The notes beneath the pieces are model-generated. The model had not been told where the DNA came from and made no database searches. It worked only from the letters and a program-made list of their open reading frames with translations. Shown piece by piece: positions 25,207 to 33,947 of a stretch of 64,000 nucleotides of DNA (the stretch's first letter is position 1; each line of letters opens with the position of its first letter). The DNA comes from Pseudomonadales bacterium (GTDB taxonomy: Bacteria > Pseudomonadota > Gammaproteobacteria > Pseudomonadales > Azotimanducaceae), in assembly GCA_028285415.1 (NCBI GenBank), contig JANQPF010000009.1, positions 806,001 through 870,000 on the forward strand, written 5' to 3'. The translations under genes were made by a program, and so were the position numbers.

Positions 25207-26628
25207 TTGAGCCTGATCTTGCCGCTATCGGCCGGCGAGGTCCATGCAGACTGGGCGCAGTACGCAAGCGCCGACTTCACCATCACCAGCGATCTCGGGC
25301 TGGATGAGGTCACCGGGATTGCCACCGCCCTGAACGCGCTGCGGCAAAGCGTCACAGACCTGCCTGGCCTGCGCGCGGATCCCGACGCCGAACCGAGGCG
25401 CTACCCGCCTCTGCAGATCTTGATTTTTTCGCGCCGCAAAGACTTCACCCGGATCACCAGGAAGCCGGTGTTCGCGGCGTTCACCCAACCGGGCCTGACA
25501 CAGACGCTGCTGGTGGTCGGCCCCAGCGGTACCCGCACAAGCCTGACGCACAACACGCTGCACGAATACACGCACTACCTCCTGCGCCTGCAGGCACAGA
25601 ATTACCCGCCCTGGTACGAGGAGGGTGTTGCGACGCTGCTTGGCCACACCCGCATGAAAACGACGGCAAACGGCCTCCGAGTGGAAACACGGTTGCCCCG
25701 CCGGCTGGCTGACGACGGCATGAGCGTCGAGGCCCTCTTTGGCGTGCGCTACTACATCGACATGCCCGCGCGCCGCTTGCAGAACTTCTACGCCTCCAGC
25801 GCAGAGCTCGTGAATTTCCTGCTCTTTGCCAACCTTGCAAGCTATCCGGACTACCGGCCGGCGCTGGAGCGGTATCTCGCTACCCGCGATGTCAGCGCCT
25901 GGACAACTGACGAACTGAGCCTGGGCTCGCTGATCAAACATGCGCGCGCCTACGAACGGCGGCGCAGCGAGCTCAGCCGGAGCGTCGATATCGAGACGAG
26001 CCGGCCCGTGCTCGAGCGGACGCCGCTGACAGAAAACGAAGCGCTGCGACGTATCGCGCAGAGTGCCGAAGCGATCAACCCCGCTGAGTCGGCCCGCATA
26101 TACGGCACGCTCATCGCCGCCGCACCCGACGATCTGACCCTACAGAATGCCAGAATTCGCAGCCTCATCGAGGTAGACATAGAAGCGGCGCGCCGCGCGC
26201 TGGATGAGCTCAAGCAGCTGGCTCCTGAAGACACGGGCCTGCTCATCAACGACGCCGCAATTCTCACGCGCGACTGCCTGCTGAGATCGGGCCCGGACTG
26301 CCGGGAACTGTGGCGGAGCGCGAGCGCCCTGCTCAGACGCGCTCTGCGACAAGATCCCGAACGAATCGACGCCGTGTTGCTGCTCGGGGTCGCGGAACTC
26401 TATAGCGGACGGCCCGGACGGGCAGTCAACTACCTCAAAGCCACGCTCAATCGCGTGCCCTGGTCACCGGTCGTGAATTTCTACTACGGCGAATGTCAGC
26501 GCCTGCTCGGCACCACCCAGGCACGGCCTCACCTCGAAAAAGCCCGTAGCTGGGCCCTCCTGGACTATATCCGCGAGCTCGCCGAAGCATCGCTCGCGGA
26601 GCTCGACGGTACTGCCGAGCCCGGCTGA
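25207..26628 (+). CDS. HExxH metallopeptidase-like protein with TPR-like C-terminus
   Basis: About 473 residues. A hydrophobic N-terminal segment reads MSLILPLSAGEVHA if TTG 25207 is the start; no ATG lies near and the frame is open further upstream, so the start is uncertain. The catalytic domain has HEYTH (residues 119-123 in this numbering) and WYEEGVA sixteen residues later, whose Glu139 would be the third zinc ligand of a gluzincin (peptidase MA type). Helical repeats follow (AESARIYGTLIAAAPDDLTLQNARI, ALRQDPERIDAVLLLGVAELYSG). Likely periplasmic. It sits next to two transglutaminase-like proteins, a cluster of exported peptidases. Confidence 0.78.
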   Translation: MSLILPLSAGEVHADWAQYASADFTITSDLGLDEVTGIATALNALRQSVTDLPGLRADPDAEPRRYPPLQILIFSRRKDFTRITRKPVFAAFTQPGLTQTLLVVGPSGTRTSLTHNTLHEYTHYLLRLQAQNYPPWYEEGVATLLGHTRMKTTANGLRVETRLPRRLADDGMSVEALFGVRYYIDMPARRLQNFYASSAELVNFLLFANLASYPDYRPALERYLATRDVSAWTTDELSLGSLIKHARAYERRRSELSRSVDIETSRPVLERTPLTENEALRRIAQSAEAINPAESARIYGTLIAAAPDDLTLQNARIRSLIEVDIEAARRALDELKQLAPEDTGLLINDAAILTRDCLLRSGPDCRELWRSASALLRRALRQDPERIDAVLLLGVAELYSGRPGRAVNYLKATLNRVPWSPVVNFYYGECQRLLGTTQARPHLEKARSWALLDYIRELAEASLAELDGTAEPG

Positions 26629-26631
26629 GGC

Positions 26632-27222
26632 TCAGCGCGGATCGAGACCCCGGCGCTCGCGCTCCTTGTTCATGCGCTCTAGATCACTCTCCAGACGCTC
26701 GCCCAGATCTGACTCCTCTGCGGTGCCGGCCATGTGCGCACCGGCGGTTTTGCCGTTGTACATGATTTTCTTCACCGGCGTGACGGCAAGGATGGTGCGC
26801 AGGGGTGAGTCGAGGAGATTGTAGAAAAACTGTTCGCCCTCGGCGCTGTCCGGGTTGAGCTTCTGCGAAAGCGCCGTGTAGAACCAGTGTTTGGTCTCGT
26901 CGTCGTCGAAAAACTCGCCCGTACCTTTGAACGTAATCGCGCCCTGTGGGAGCTCGTCGTTGGGTACGGCATAACCTTTCGAGCTGACGTTGACCGATAC
27001 CCGGTTGTCCCGCCGAATGGCCGACGCGCGGTGACGATGCGACGCAAACGTGATCCAGATTTTGCCGTCGTGCCACACGTAGGCGTGGGTCACGCCCACC
27101 GGCCAGCCATCCTTCGTTCCCCACATCAGGACACATTCCACAGAGTTGTCCATCATCTGGTCGACCTCTGCGTCGGTGAACGGATAGATCGATACGATCT
27201 CATGATCGAGCGTCTGCGCCAT
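26632..27222 (-). CDS. Pyridoxamine 5'-phosphate oxidase-like FMN-binding split-barrel protein
   Basis: A 196-residue member of the PNPOx-like flavin split-barrel superfamily (F420/FMN-dependent oxidoreductase type). Typical segments: ECVLMWGTKDGWPVGVTHAYVWHDGKIWITF, HRHRASAIRRDNRVSVNVSS and AITFKGTGEFFDD. It binds FMN or F420 and probably reduces or oxidises a small molecule; the exact reaction is unknown. ATG 27222 is chosen because GGGGGAG lies shortly upstream. A 500-bp gap with a 16-bp palindrome lies on its upstream side. Confidence 0.85.
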   Translation of the reverse strand: MAQTLDHEIVSIYPFTDAEVDQMMDNSVECVLMWGTKDGWPVGVTHAYVWHDGKIWITFASHRHRASAIRRDNRVSVNVSSKGYAVPNDELPQGAITFKGTGEFFDDDETKHWFYTALSQKLNPDSAEGEQFFYNLLDSPLRTILAVTPVKKIMYNGKTAGAHMAGTAEESDLGERLESDLERMNKERERRGLDPR

Positions 27223-27724
27223 GGTGCTCCCCCGGAAAAAAATGATTAACAATCCGTAGCTTAACCGTCCAGGATCGGCAAAACCATCACGCGCGACGGT
27301 TTTCCCGAATTGCCGGACAAACCCGGACGGTCACAACGATGTGAAAATGAGCCGTTGACGATGGTACCAATCGGTACTTTCCGGACCCGTCCTACTGGCC
27401 AACGGCAGCCTCGCCGCCGCTGGTACACCACGCCAGTATTCTGCGGTGTCACCCCGAAATGGGACCCGGACTCCTCCCAGAATCCATCCAGCCTCCACGC
27501 ACATCTGCGCAGGGTACCGTGGGCCGTACATGCTGCCATCCTGCAGCGATACCATCATCAAATCAGACGTCACCTGAAACCGGATTCCCCGTTGTCTGCT
27601 CTCTCCCGGGCAGACCACCCGCTGACGCGGCAGCGGACGGTAACGTCTTCAGCTCTTGGTGTTCCCCAATTAACTCCGAATGTAGTTAACTACATAGAAA
27701 TAGGCAGTTCAAGCCACCTGTCAG
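27223..27724. other. 500-bp intergenic region, no convincing gene
   Basis: Between the FMN-barrel gene start and the serine-hydrolase stop. Leftward frames of up to 95 codons exist but match nothing I know and lack good start sites. Visible elements are AAAACC...GGTTTT inverted sequences near 27279-27302, and a palindrome at 27680-27695 (separate entry). The region may be a long leader for the FMN-barrel gene, hold an untranslated RNA read leftward, or be decayed sequence. Confidence 0.45.
27680..27695. promoter_or_regulatory. 16-bp perfect palindrome ATGTAGTTAACTACAT
   Basis: Perfect dyad typical in size of a TetR- or MarR-type operator. Read leftward, TTGAAC lies 17 bp before TTAACT within the palindrome, so it could overlap the -10 of a promoter firing toward the FMN-barrel gene 460 bp away. 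No TetR/MarR gene lies next to it in this window. Confidence 0.5.
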
Positions 27725-29017
27725 TCAGTCGACGAGTGTCTGATAGACCGCGGTACGCAGTTCGCGCCGGATCGGATAGCTCGAAGACGGCATGAGCTGC
27801 GTGAAGAACACCACATACAGATCTTCCGTCGGGTCCAACCAGAAGAACGTGCTTGCGGCACCACCCCAGTGATGCTCGCCGGGCGAAGTGACGATATGGG
27901 CCTTCACCGGATCAACCACAACGGCAAAGCCGAGACCAAATCCGATGCCATCGTAGCTCGTTTCGCTCCAGACGGGCTGCCCCATGGCTGCCATGTCACG
28001 ATTGTCAGGCAGGTGATTCTGGCGCATGTATTCAACCGTCTTTCGGCCGAGAATACGGACACCGTCAAGCACCCCGCCGTTCAACATCGCCTGACAAAAG
28101 CGCCCGTAGTCGCCAATGCTGCCAGTCAACCCACCACCACCGGAGTAGAGCCGGGCCGGTTCGAGAAAACGGCTGCCTACCGCGCTTTCCTGCAGCTTCA
28201 AGCCACCGCGCGCAAGCGCCGCTGTCGGGTCCGCCGCCGCTTTGCCGACGCTCGACATGTCGCCGCCCGTCGCCGGCGCATAAAGCGCGGCAAAACGCGC
28301 ATGGTTGTCTGGTGCCACATGAAAGCCGGTGTCAGTCATGCCGAGTGGCTCAAGCAACGCTTCCTGCAGGTAAACTGCCAGGGACTTACCCGACCAGACT
28401 TCGATCAGCCTGCCGAGCACGTCCGTTGCGACGCTGTAGTTCCACTGCGAACCGGGCTGGCACAGGAGCGGTACGCTCGCCACCCGTCGCGTCAACTCCT
28501 CGAGCGTTGCTGCCGTGCCCGGAAACTCGATGTCCGCCGCACGGTACGCTTCGTCCACCACGTTGGTCTGCATGAAGCCGTAGGTGAGTCCGGCGGTGTG
28601 GGTCATCAAATGGCGGATCGTCATCGGCACCTCCTGGGCGACGACCACGTCCAGCGGCGCATCGCCGCCACACCATACCGGCGTGTCGGCAAACTCGGGC
28701 AGATACAAGCTGACAGGGTCGTCGAGCTGAAACGCGCCCTGTTCGTAGAGCGTCATTGCAGCCACCGTCGTGAGCGCCTTTGTCATCGAATAGATGCGCA
28801 CGATCGTGTCCAGACCGAATGGTCTGTCGTTTTCGATATCGGCTTTACCAACCGCGGCAGAAAACGCAACGCGGCCGCGCCGTCCGATGAGCACGCTGCA
28901 GCCCGCCAGCCGCTCGCTGTCAACCTGAGCCTGCAGCCAGTCACTCACGCGCTGCAATCGATCGGGGCACAGTCCCACGGTCTCGAGATCTTCGGACACC
29001 CGGACGTCTGCAAGCAT
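27725..29017 (-). CDS. Serine beta-lactamase-family hydrolase (class C-like esterase)
   Basis: A 430-residue enzyme of the penicillin-binding/beta-lactamase fold. The SxxK nucleophile motif is SMTK (residues 77-80), the second motif is in WNYSVATDVLG, and HWGGAAS replaces the KTG box, the pattern of EstB-like esterases rather than true beta-lactamases. There is no signal peptide, so it acts in the cytoplasm, probably on small esters. A related enzyme (57890-59155) occurs later in the window. It is divergent from the MFS gene 115 bp away. Confidence 0.9.
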   Translation of the reverse strand: MLADVRVSEDLETVGLCPDRLQRVSDWLQAQVDSERLAGCSVLIGRRGRVAFSAAVGKADIENDRPFGLDTIVRIYSMTKALTTVAAMTLYEQGAFQLDDPVSLYLPEFADTPVWCGGDAPLDVVVAQEVPMTIRHLMTHTAGLTYGFMQTNVVDEAYRAADIEFPGTAATLEELTRRVASVPLLCQPGSQWNYSVATDVLGRLIEVWSGKSLAVYLQEALLEPLGMTDTGFHVAPDNHARFAALYAPATGGDMSSVGKAAADPTAALARGGLKLQESAVGSRFLEPARLYSGGGGLTGSIGDYGRFCQAMLNGGVLDGVRILGRKTVEYMRQNHLPDNRDMAAMGQPVWSETSYDGIGFGLGFAVVVDPVKAHIVTSPGEHHWGGAASTFFWLDPTEDLYVVFFTQLMPSSSYPIRRELRTAVYQTLVD

Positions 29018-29132
29018 AATGAGTCCCCACCACTTCCCGCATCACTATACCGCAAAGCGACGCGGACACTCCCTTGAGCCCGCGCCCTTGCAAGGGCACA
29101 CTCACTGCTGGAGAGGGGAGTTGAAACCGTTT

Positions 29133-30425
29133 ATGAGCCAATCTGACGCTGGCGCGTTTACGCCTGCTTATCGAGCCTACGCGCTCGGCCTTCTCGTTGT
29201 CGTCTATATCTTCAACTTCATCGACCGCTCGATCCTGGGCATTCTCGTCGAACCCATCAAGCAGGATCTCGGCGTCTCCGACACCATGATGGGCTTTCTC
29301 GGCGGTATCGCCTTCGCCACGTTTTACACGTTCCTCGGTATCCCCATAGCGCGTCTGGCTGACAACGGCTCACGCCGGAACGTTCTGGCGGTCTGTCTGG
29401 CGCTCTGGAGCGCCGCCACGGCGCTCTGCGGACTGGCGCAGAATTTTTTCCACCTGTTGGCGGCGCGTATCGGCGTCGCCGTGGGTGAAGCCGGTGGCAG
29501 CCCGCCTTCGCATTCCATGATTTCCGACATGTTTCCGGCAGACAAGCGCGCCACGGCACTTGCAATTTATGCCCTCGGCATCCCAATCGGCACCATGCTC
29601 GGCAACCTCGGCGGTGGCTGGATCAACGAAGTCTTCGACTGGCGCTCGGCATTTCTCGTCGTCGGTCTGCCGGGCGTATTGCTCGCGCTGATTGTCCGCT
29701 TCACCTTGCGAGAACCGCCCCGCGGGGCCGCGGAGGGATTGGAAATGGGACGCGGCGAAGCACCGCCCGTCATGGAGGTCTTCAAATATCTCTGGGAACG
29801 GAAAAGTTTCAAGCTGATGGCGCTCGGCGGCAGCCTGCACGCCTTCGTCGGCTACGGCGTAGGCTACTGGATCCCCGCCATGTTCAACCGCAGCCATGGC
29901 CTCACGACGGGAGAAATGGGCGTCGCCCTCTTCTACCTCGGCTTTGCCTCCATTGCGGGAACCTTCCTAGGCGGCTATCTGGGTGACAAGTTCGGTAAGA
30001 AAGACGTTCGCTGGTACCTGTGGCTGCCAGGTCTTGCCACGTTGATCTCGGTGCCCTTCAGCACGTTTGTCTACCTTTATCACGCCCCGTATACAGCGCT
30101 CTGGGTACTGTCGATATCGTACTTCCTCGGAGCCTACTATCTCGGCCCCACTTTTTCGCTGACGCAGGGCCTGGTCGGGCTGCGCATGCGCGCGCTGGCG
30201 TCGAGCATATTGCTCTTCATTCTGAACATCATCGGCCTTGGCCTGGGCCCTCAGTTCACCGGCATCGCCTCCGACGTTCTGAACGTCACCACGGATCTCG
30301 GCCCGGATTCTCTGCGCTGGGCACTTGTCATCAGCCTGGTGTTCAACGTCTTGTCAGCCTTCTTTTACCTGCTGGCCAGCCGTACGCTCAAAGAAGACAT
30401 GGAGGCAAGCGCGGAGATGAGCTGA
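29133..30425 (+). CDS. Spinster-type MFS transporter
   Basis: A 430-residue twelve-helix major facilitator. The first helix has YIFNFIDRSILGILVEPIKQDLGVSD and the loop after helix 2 FLGIPIARLAD, both hallmarks of the spinster subgroup, related to lipid/sphingolipid exporters. ATG 29133 is taken; TTG 29121 lies nearer to a GAGAGGGG purine run. Two paralogues occur at 36804-38456 and 56016-57299. The substrate is unknown, likely amphipathic. Confidence 0.9.
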   Translation: MSQSDAGAFTPAYRAYALGLLVVVYIFNFIDRSILGILVEPIKQDLGVSDTMMGFLGGIAFATFYTFLGIPIARLADNGSRRNVLAVCLALWSAATALCGLAQNFFHLLAARIGVAVGEAGGSPPSHSMISDMFPADKRATALAIYALGIPIGTMLGNLGGGWINEVFDWRSAFLVVGLPGVLLALIVRFTLREPPRGAAEGLEMGRGEAPPVMEVFKYLWERKSFKLMALGGSLHAFVGYGVGYWIPAMFNRSHGLTTGEMGVALFYLGFASIAGTFLGGYLGDKFGKKDVRWYLWLPGLATLISVPFSTFVYLYHAPYTALWVLSISYFLGAYYLGPTFSLTQGLVGLRMRALASSILLFILNIIGLGLGPQFTGIASDVLNVTTDLGPDSLRWALVISLVFNVLSAFFYLLASRTLKEDMEASAEMS

Positions 30426-30497
30426 CGCGTCGGCGCTGACTGCGCCTGTCCGCGCTCGGGCCAGCAGAGGCATCGACGACGCAGACTTGATAGTCTG

Positions 30498-31058
30498 ATG
30501 TGCATGTTACCCGAAGTCATTCAGACCTCGCGCCTTGCCTTGCGGCCGTTCCGCTTTGCCGACGTCCCGGAGTTCTTCGCCTGTCTGCAGGACCCGGATA
30601 TGGGCCAGTATCTGGAAGGCTCGGGCAAGCCACCGACCCGGGAGCAAACCGCGCACATCGTCGCGCGCCATATCCTGGCAGATCGCAACGAGCGCTGCGT
30701 CTGGGCAATCACCATCGACGATGTCGTGGTCGGCGCCATCACGATCAGCTTCGCAAAGGAACAGCGGATTGCCGAGATCGGCTACAGCGTGAAAAAACCG
30801 CTATGGGGCCAGGGTATCACCAGCGAAGCGGCCGGCGCCGTCGTGGATGCAGCCTTCGCGCACATGCCGGATCTACAACGTATTCAGGCGAGTATTCATC
30901 CCGGCAACGCCGGGTCTATTCGCGCAGCAGCCAAAGCGGGGCTCGCCTACGAAGCCACGCTACGCGCTTACTCGTTTGTCCACGGCGAAGTCAGCGACGA
31001 GGTGATCTGCGCGATCGTGAGGTCCGACTGGCAGCAGTCTCAGGATCCGAATCGGTAG
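30498..31058 (+). CDS. GNAT N-acetyltransferase (RimJ/RimL type)
   Basis: A 186-residue acetyltransferase of the Acetyltransf_3 group: TSRLALRPFRFADVPEFFACLQD at the N-terminus, EIGYSVKKPLWGQGITSEAAGAVV for the acetyl-CoA loop (the usual Q/RxxGxG/A is represented by GQGITSEA) and IQASIHPGNAGSIRAAAKAGL at the C-terminus. It transfers acetyl to an amine, possibly a protein N-terminus. Either of two ATGs (30498, 30504) may start it. Convergent with the DUF5916 gene, overlapping its end by 19 bp. Confidence 0.92.
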   Translation: MCMLPEVIQTSRLALRPFRFADVPEFFACLQDPDMGQYLEGSGKPPTREQTAHIVARHILADRNERCVWAITIDDVVVGAITISFAKEQRIAEIGYSVKKPLWGQGITSEAAGAVVDAAFAHMPDLQRIQASIHPGNAGSIRAAAKAGLAYEATLRAYSFVHGEVSDEVICAIVRSDWQQSQDPNR

Positions 31059-33886
31059 CGAATCTTGAACACCAGCACATCCGCCAGCGGTTCGTCCCAG
31101 GCGTTCTGCAGGAGATCACTGAACTCATCCTGACCCAGCGCCGTACGCAGGTCCGCCTGACGAGTGTAGACGAGGAAGATGTCCGACAGCGGCGCCAGTT
31201 CCCAGCGGTAGCGGGCCTGTAACGCATACTGACTGACGGAGAAGTTGTAGTTGGCACGCGCCCCCGGACCTGTGGGTTTGGCCGTGGGAATCAGATCGCC
31301 CGGACGGGCGGGGATACGGTAAAAGTCTCTTTCTTTCGCGCGGATACCCACCCACTGCAGCGACAGGCGCAGCTGCTGACGAGCGCTGATGTAATATTCC
31401 ACCGACATCCTGGGCTGCCACTGCTCCGCATCGAAGGTCGCAAAGAGATCGCCCGTTTGATGGAGGAGCCATTCCTTGCGGTCGAAATACTTGACCGCAA
31501 ACTCGACGGCAAAACGATCGCTGGGGCGCCAGTTCAACGCTGCGTCGTAGTAGTACGAGTCACCCCCCAGGTTCTCACCGGCATAGCCGGCGCCCACGCC
31601 GTAGCTCCATACGCGGGTCGAGTCGCTGGTCCAGTTGATGCTGGTATCGATCTTGTCTTCGATCTTGAACGTGCCGTTGCCAAAGCTGTTGAGATCGTCG
31701 TAGACGCTCAGGAAATAGTTGAAGCGCGCGACAATCTGCGAAAGGTCGTTCATGCGCAGGCGATCCGACAGGAAAATCCCACCGCCGTTGGTCAGAGACT
31801 CGGTCACGCTCTTCTGATAGAAGCCGCGCAGGTCAAACTGATTTTCGCGGGCAAAGCTCAGGTCCGAGCGCGTCCACTGCAGCGAGCTGCGCACGCGGTA
31901 TTCGTTGTTGCGTTGCAGAAAACCCAGATCGTTGATATCGATGTTCTCATCGAAGTACTCGAGGCCTATGCGATGCTTGAGGCCCTGCCGATAGGTCAAC
32001 TCGAAATCGAGGAAGCCGCCGTAGCCTTTTTCGTCGACGTCGTCGATGTCCGACATCATGTACTGGCCGTCGACCTTCAAACCACCCGTCGGTGAAAGGT
32101 AGTGCCAGTCTACGCCGTGGACGATGGCGTCCCGCTCAGGGTTCAACACCGCGGTCGAGAGCATGCCGAGAGCGCGGTAGCCCCGGCTGTCGCTGTTTTC
32201 GTAAAGCAGTCTGGCGACGGCGTAGTCGTTACCGTCCTGGGCGAGATTGCGCGGTTGTGAACCGTCCAGCACGTCGAATTTGACGTCTTCCTCCACCGCT
32301 CCCAGAACGCCGTAGCGGAACCTGCCCAGCTGACCCGTCGTTTTGAAGGCACCGGCGAGCTCCGTCGGCTGCACCAGCTCCCGCTCCGGGATCGTGATGC
32401 CAGGCGCAACCGCAGGCTCGCGCGGGCGGCCCCCGATCCGCCGGGTGTTGACCATCGTGTAGGGCAGGCCCGCATTACCCACGCCCCGCCCTCTGGTATC
32501 GGCACGAGGAGACGCAACAAATATCTCCTGACCTTCCAGGAAGAAGAGCCGCTTTTCCGGGAAGAACGTCTCCGTTGCGGTCAGGTTGATCACCACCTCA
32601 TCGGACTCGACGTTGCCAAAATCCGGGTTGAGGGTGGCGTTCAGCTGGAAGTTGCTGGACGGCCGCCAGAATACGTCCACCCCGGCCCGATAGAGCTGAT
32701 CCGAGTCGATACGGTCGTACGCCGTCGCGAAGAACGGATACACGTTGTATTGCTGGCGAGGTTCGACGTTGCGTAACGTCATGGGCTGCAGTGCCGACAT
32801 GAACTTTGCCTGCGTTGGCGGCAGCGCCGGCCAGCCCCAACGTTGATCGAGATAGGCGACCTTGCGCGACACGTAGATCCCCATGGTGCGCTCTTCGGCT
32901 GAAGCTGGCATCGACACGACACCCCATGGAATGAAGAACTCTGCAGACCAGCCTTTGTCCGTGCGCTGACTGCGCCCGTACCAGGGTCCGTCCCAGTCGC
33001 TGGTGAATTTGCGCTCTGGCAAAACGGTGCCGTCCATGAGCGAGTCGCCGAGATTGATGCCGAACCAGAAGCCGTAGCGGCCTTCGCCGGACGTATCGAT
33101 CGTGACGCTGAAGCTGTCGCGATTGTCGCGTACGTCGCGACCGGAGAGACGCTGCACCAGCGAATCGACCGGCTGCTCCATGTCGACGCCGAGATAGAGA
33201 CCCTTCTCGGTGTAGGCCACTCTGAGGTATGTGTCATGCGCACCCGGAACCAGCGTATCGGGTTCGAGCACGAGAAACTCGTCGATGGCCGGCACACGCT
33301 GCCAGACGGCTTCGTCCAGAATGCCATCTACCTTAATGGGATCTACCAACGGGTCCAGGCGGAGCAAAGGTATGGCGGCGCCGCTGAGATCCGCCATGGC
33401 GATACTCGACGGCAGCTCGGCTGGCCTTGCGGCTGCCTCGGTAACAATCGCATCGCCCACGGGCGCGACGGTTGACCGGATGGGTGCGGGCAGCGGTGAC
33501 GTTGAGGGTGGTTTCACCGACGTCACCCGGGATTGTTCAGCAGGGTCCGTCGCTGCTGATGCCGCGGCGGCGACCAGCCAGGCGGATTCGAAACCCTGGT
33601 GCCGCGCCTGTGCCACCAGCTCGCGGGCCTTTGCCTGCGTTTCCTGCCGTGCGGACATCACGCGGTACACTTCAGCGTCGCCAACTCTGACGGGCCGCAC
33701 CTGCATGGGTATGCCGAACCGTGCCGCTGCCTCGAGACGAGCCTGCTCGGCATTTTCCGGACGGCTGAAACTGGCGACACCCAGGTAGTACTCGTCCGCG
33801 ATCGCTGAAGACGTCACGGCAAGCGTCAACAACGCAACGAACACCAACAACCAACGCGAAATGGCGACTACCCCTGCTCTCTCCAA
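31040..33886 (-). CDS. SPOR-domain / CBM9-like / DUF5916 outer-membrane protein
   Basis: A 948-residue exported protein. After a signal peptide (to about residue 30) comes a SPOR-like domain (EYYLGVASFSRPENAEQARLEAAARFG ... VYRVMSARQ), which in other proteins binds denuded peptidoglycan at division sites. A linker leads to a CBM9-like domain (IKVDGILDEAVWQRVPAIDEF, residues about 185-350) and a DUF5916 region of some 500 residues with beta-strand alternation ending in KIRYRFGS, an outer-membrane barrel. The start TTG 33886 follows GAGG. DUF5916 proteins are usually not fused to SPOR domains. Role unknown; tethering a barrel to septal peptidoglycan is a guess. Confidence 0.85.
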   Translation of the reverse strand: MERAGVVAISRWLLVFVALLTLAVTSSAIADEYYLGVASFSRPENAEQARLEAAARFGIPMQVRPVRVGDAEVYRVMSARQETQAKARELVAQARHQGFESAWLVAAAASAATDPAEQSRVTSVKPPSTSPLPAPIRSTVAPVGDAIVTEAAARPAELPSSIAMADLSGAAIPLLRLDPLVDPIKVDGILDEAVWQRVPAIDEFLVLEPDTLVPGAHDTYLRVAYTEKGLYLGVDMEQPVDSLVQRLSGRDVRDNRDSFSVTIDTSGEGRYGFWFGINLGDSLMDGTVLPERKFTSDWDGPWYGRSQRTDKGWSAEFFIPWGVVSMPASAEERTMGIYVSRKVAYLDQRWGWPALPPTQAKFMSALQPMTLRNVEPRQQYNVYPFFATAYDRIDSDQLYRAGVDVFWRPSSNFQLNATLNPDFGNVESDEVVINLTATETFFPEKRLFFLEGQEIFVASPRADTRGRGVGNAGLPYTMVNTRRIGGRPREPAVAPGITIPERELVQPTELAGAFKTTGQLGRFRYGVLGAVEEDVKFDVLDGSQPRNLAQDGNDYAVARLLYENSDSRGYRALGMLSTAVLNPERDAIVHGVDWHYLSPTGGLKVDGQYMMSDIDDVDEKGYGGFLDFELTYRQGLKHRIGLEYFDENIDINDLGFLQRNNEYRVRSSLQWTRSDLSFARENQFDLRGFYQKSVTESLTNGGGIFLSDRLRMNDLSQIVARFNYFLSVYDDLNSFGNGTFKIEDKIDTSINWTSDSTRVWSYGVGAGYAGENLGGDSYYYDAALNWRPSDRFAVEFAVKYFDRKEWLLHQTGDLFATFDAEQWQPRMSVEYYISARQQLRLSLQWVGIRAKERDFYRIPARPGDLIPTAKPTGPGARANYNFSVSQYALQARYRWELAPLSDIFLVYTRQADLRTALGQDEFSDLLQNAWDEPLADVLVFKIRYRFGS

Positions 33887-33947
33887 GCCAGCCTCATAGT
33901 GTAACGAAATCGTTGGATTCGTGTTCTACGCGAAAATGCGTAAACGC

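Noticed and set aside
27331-27618. 95-codon minus-strand frame in the gene-free interval
   Set aside because: GTG start without ribosome site, no recognised domain, not in a context with neighbours; kept only as part of the intergenic note.
27725-29017. Antibiotic-resistance beta-lactamase
   Set aside because: Lacks a signal peptide and a KTG box; the HxG pattern fits EstB-like esterases.
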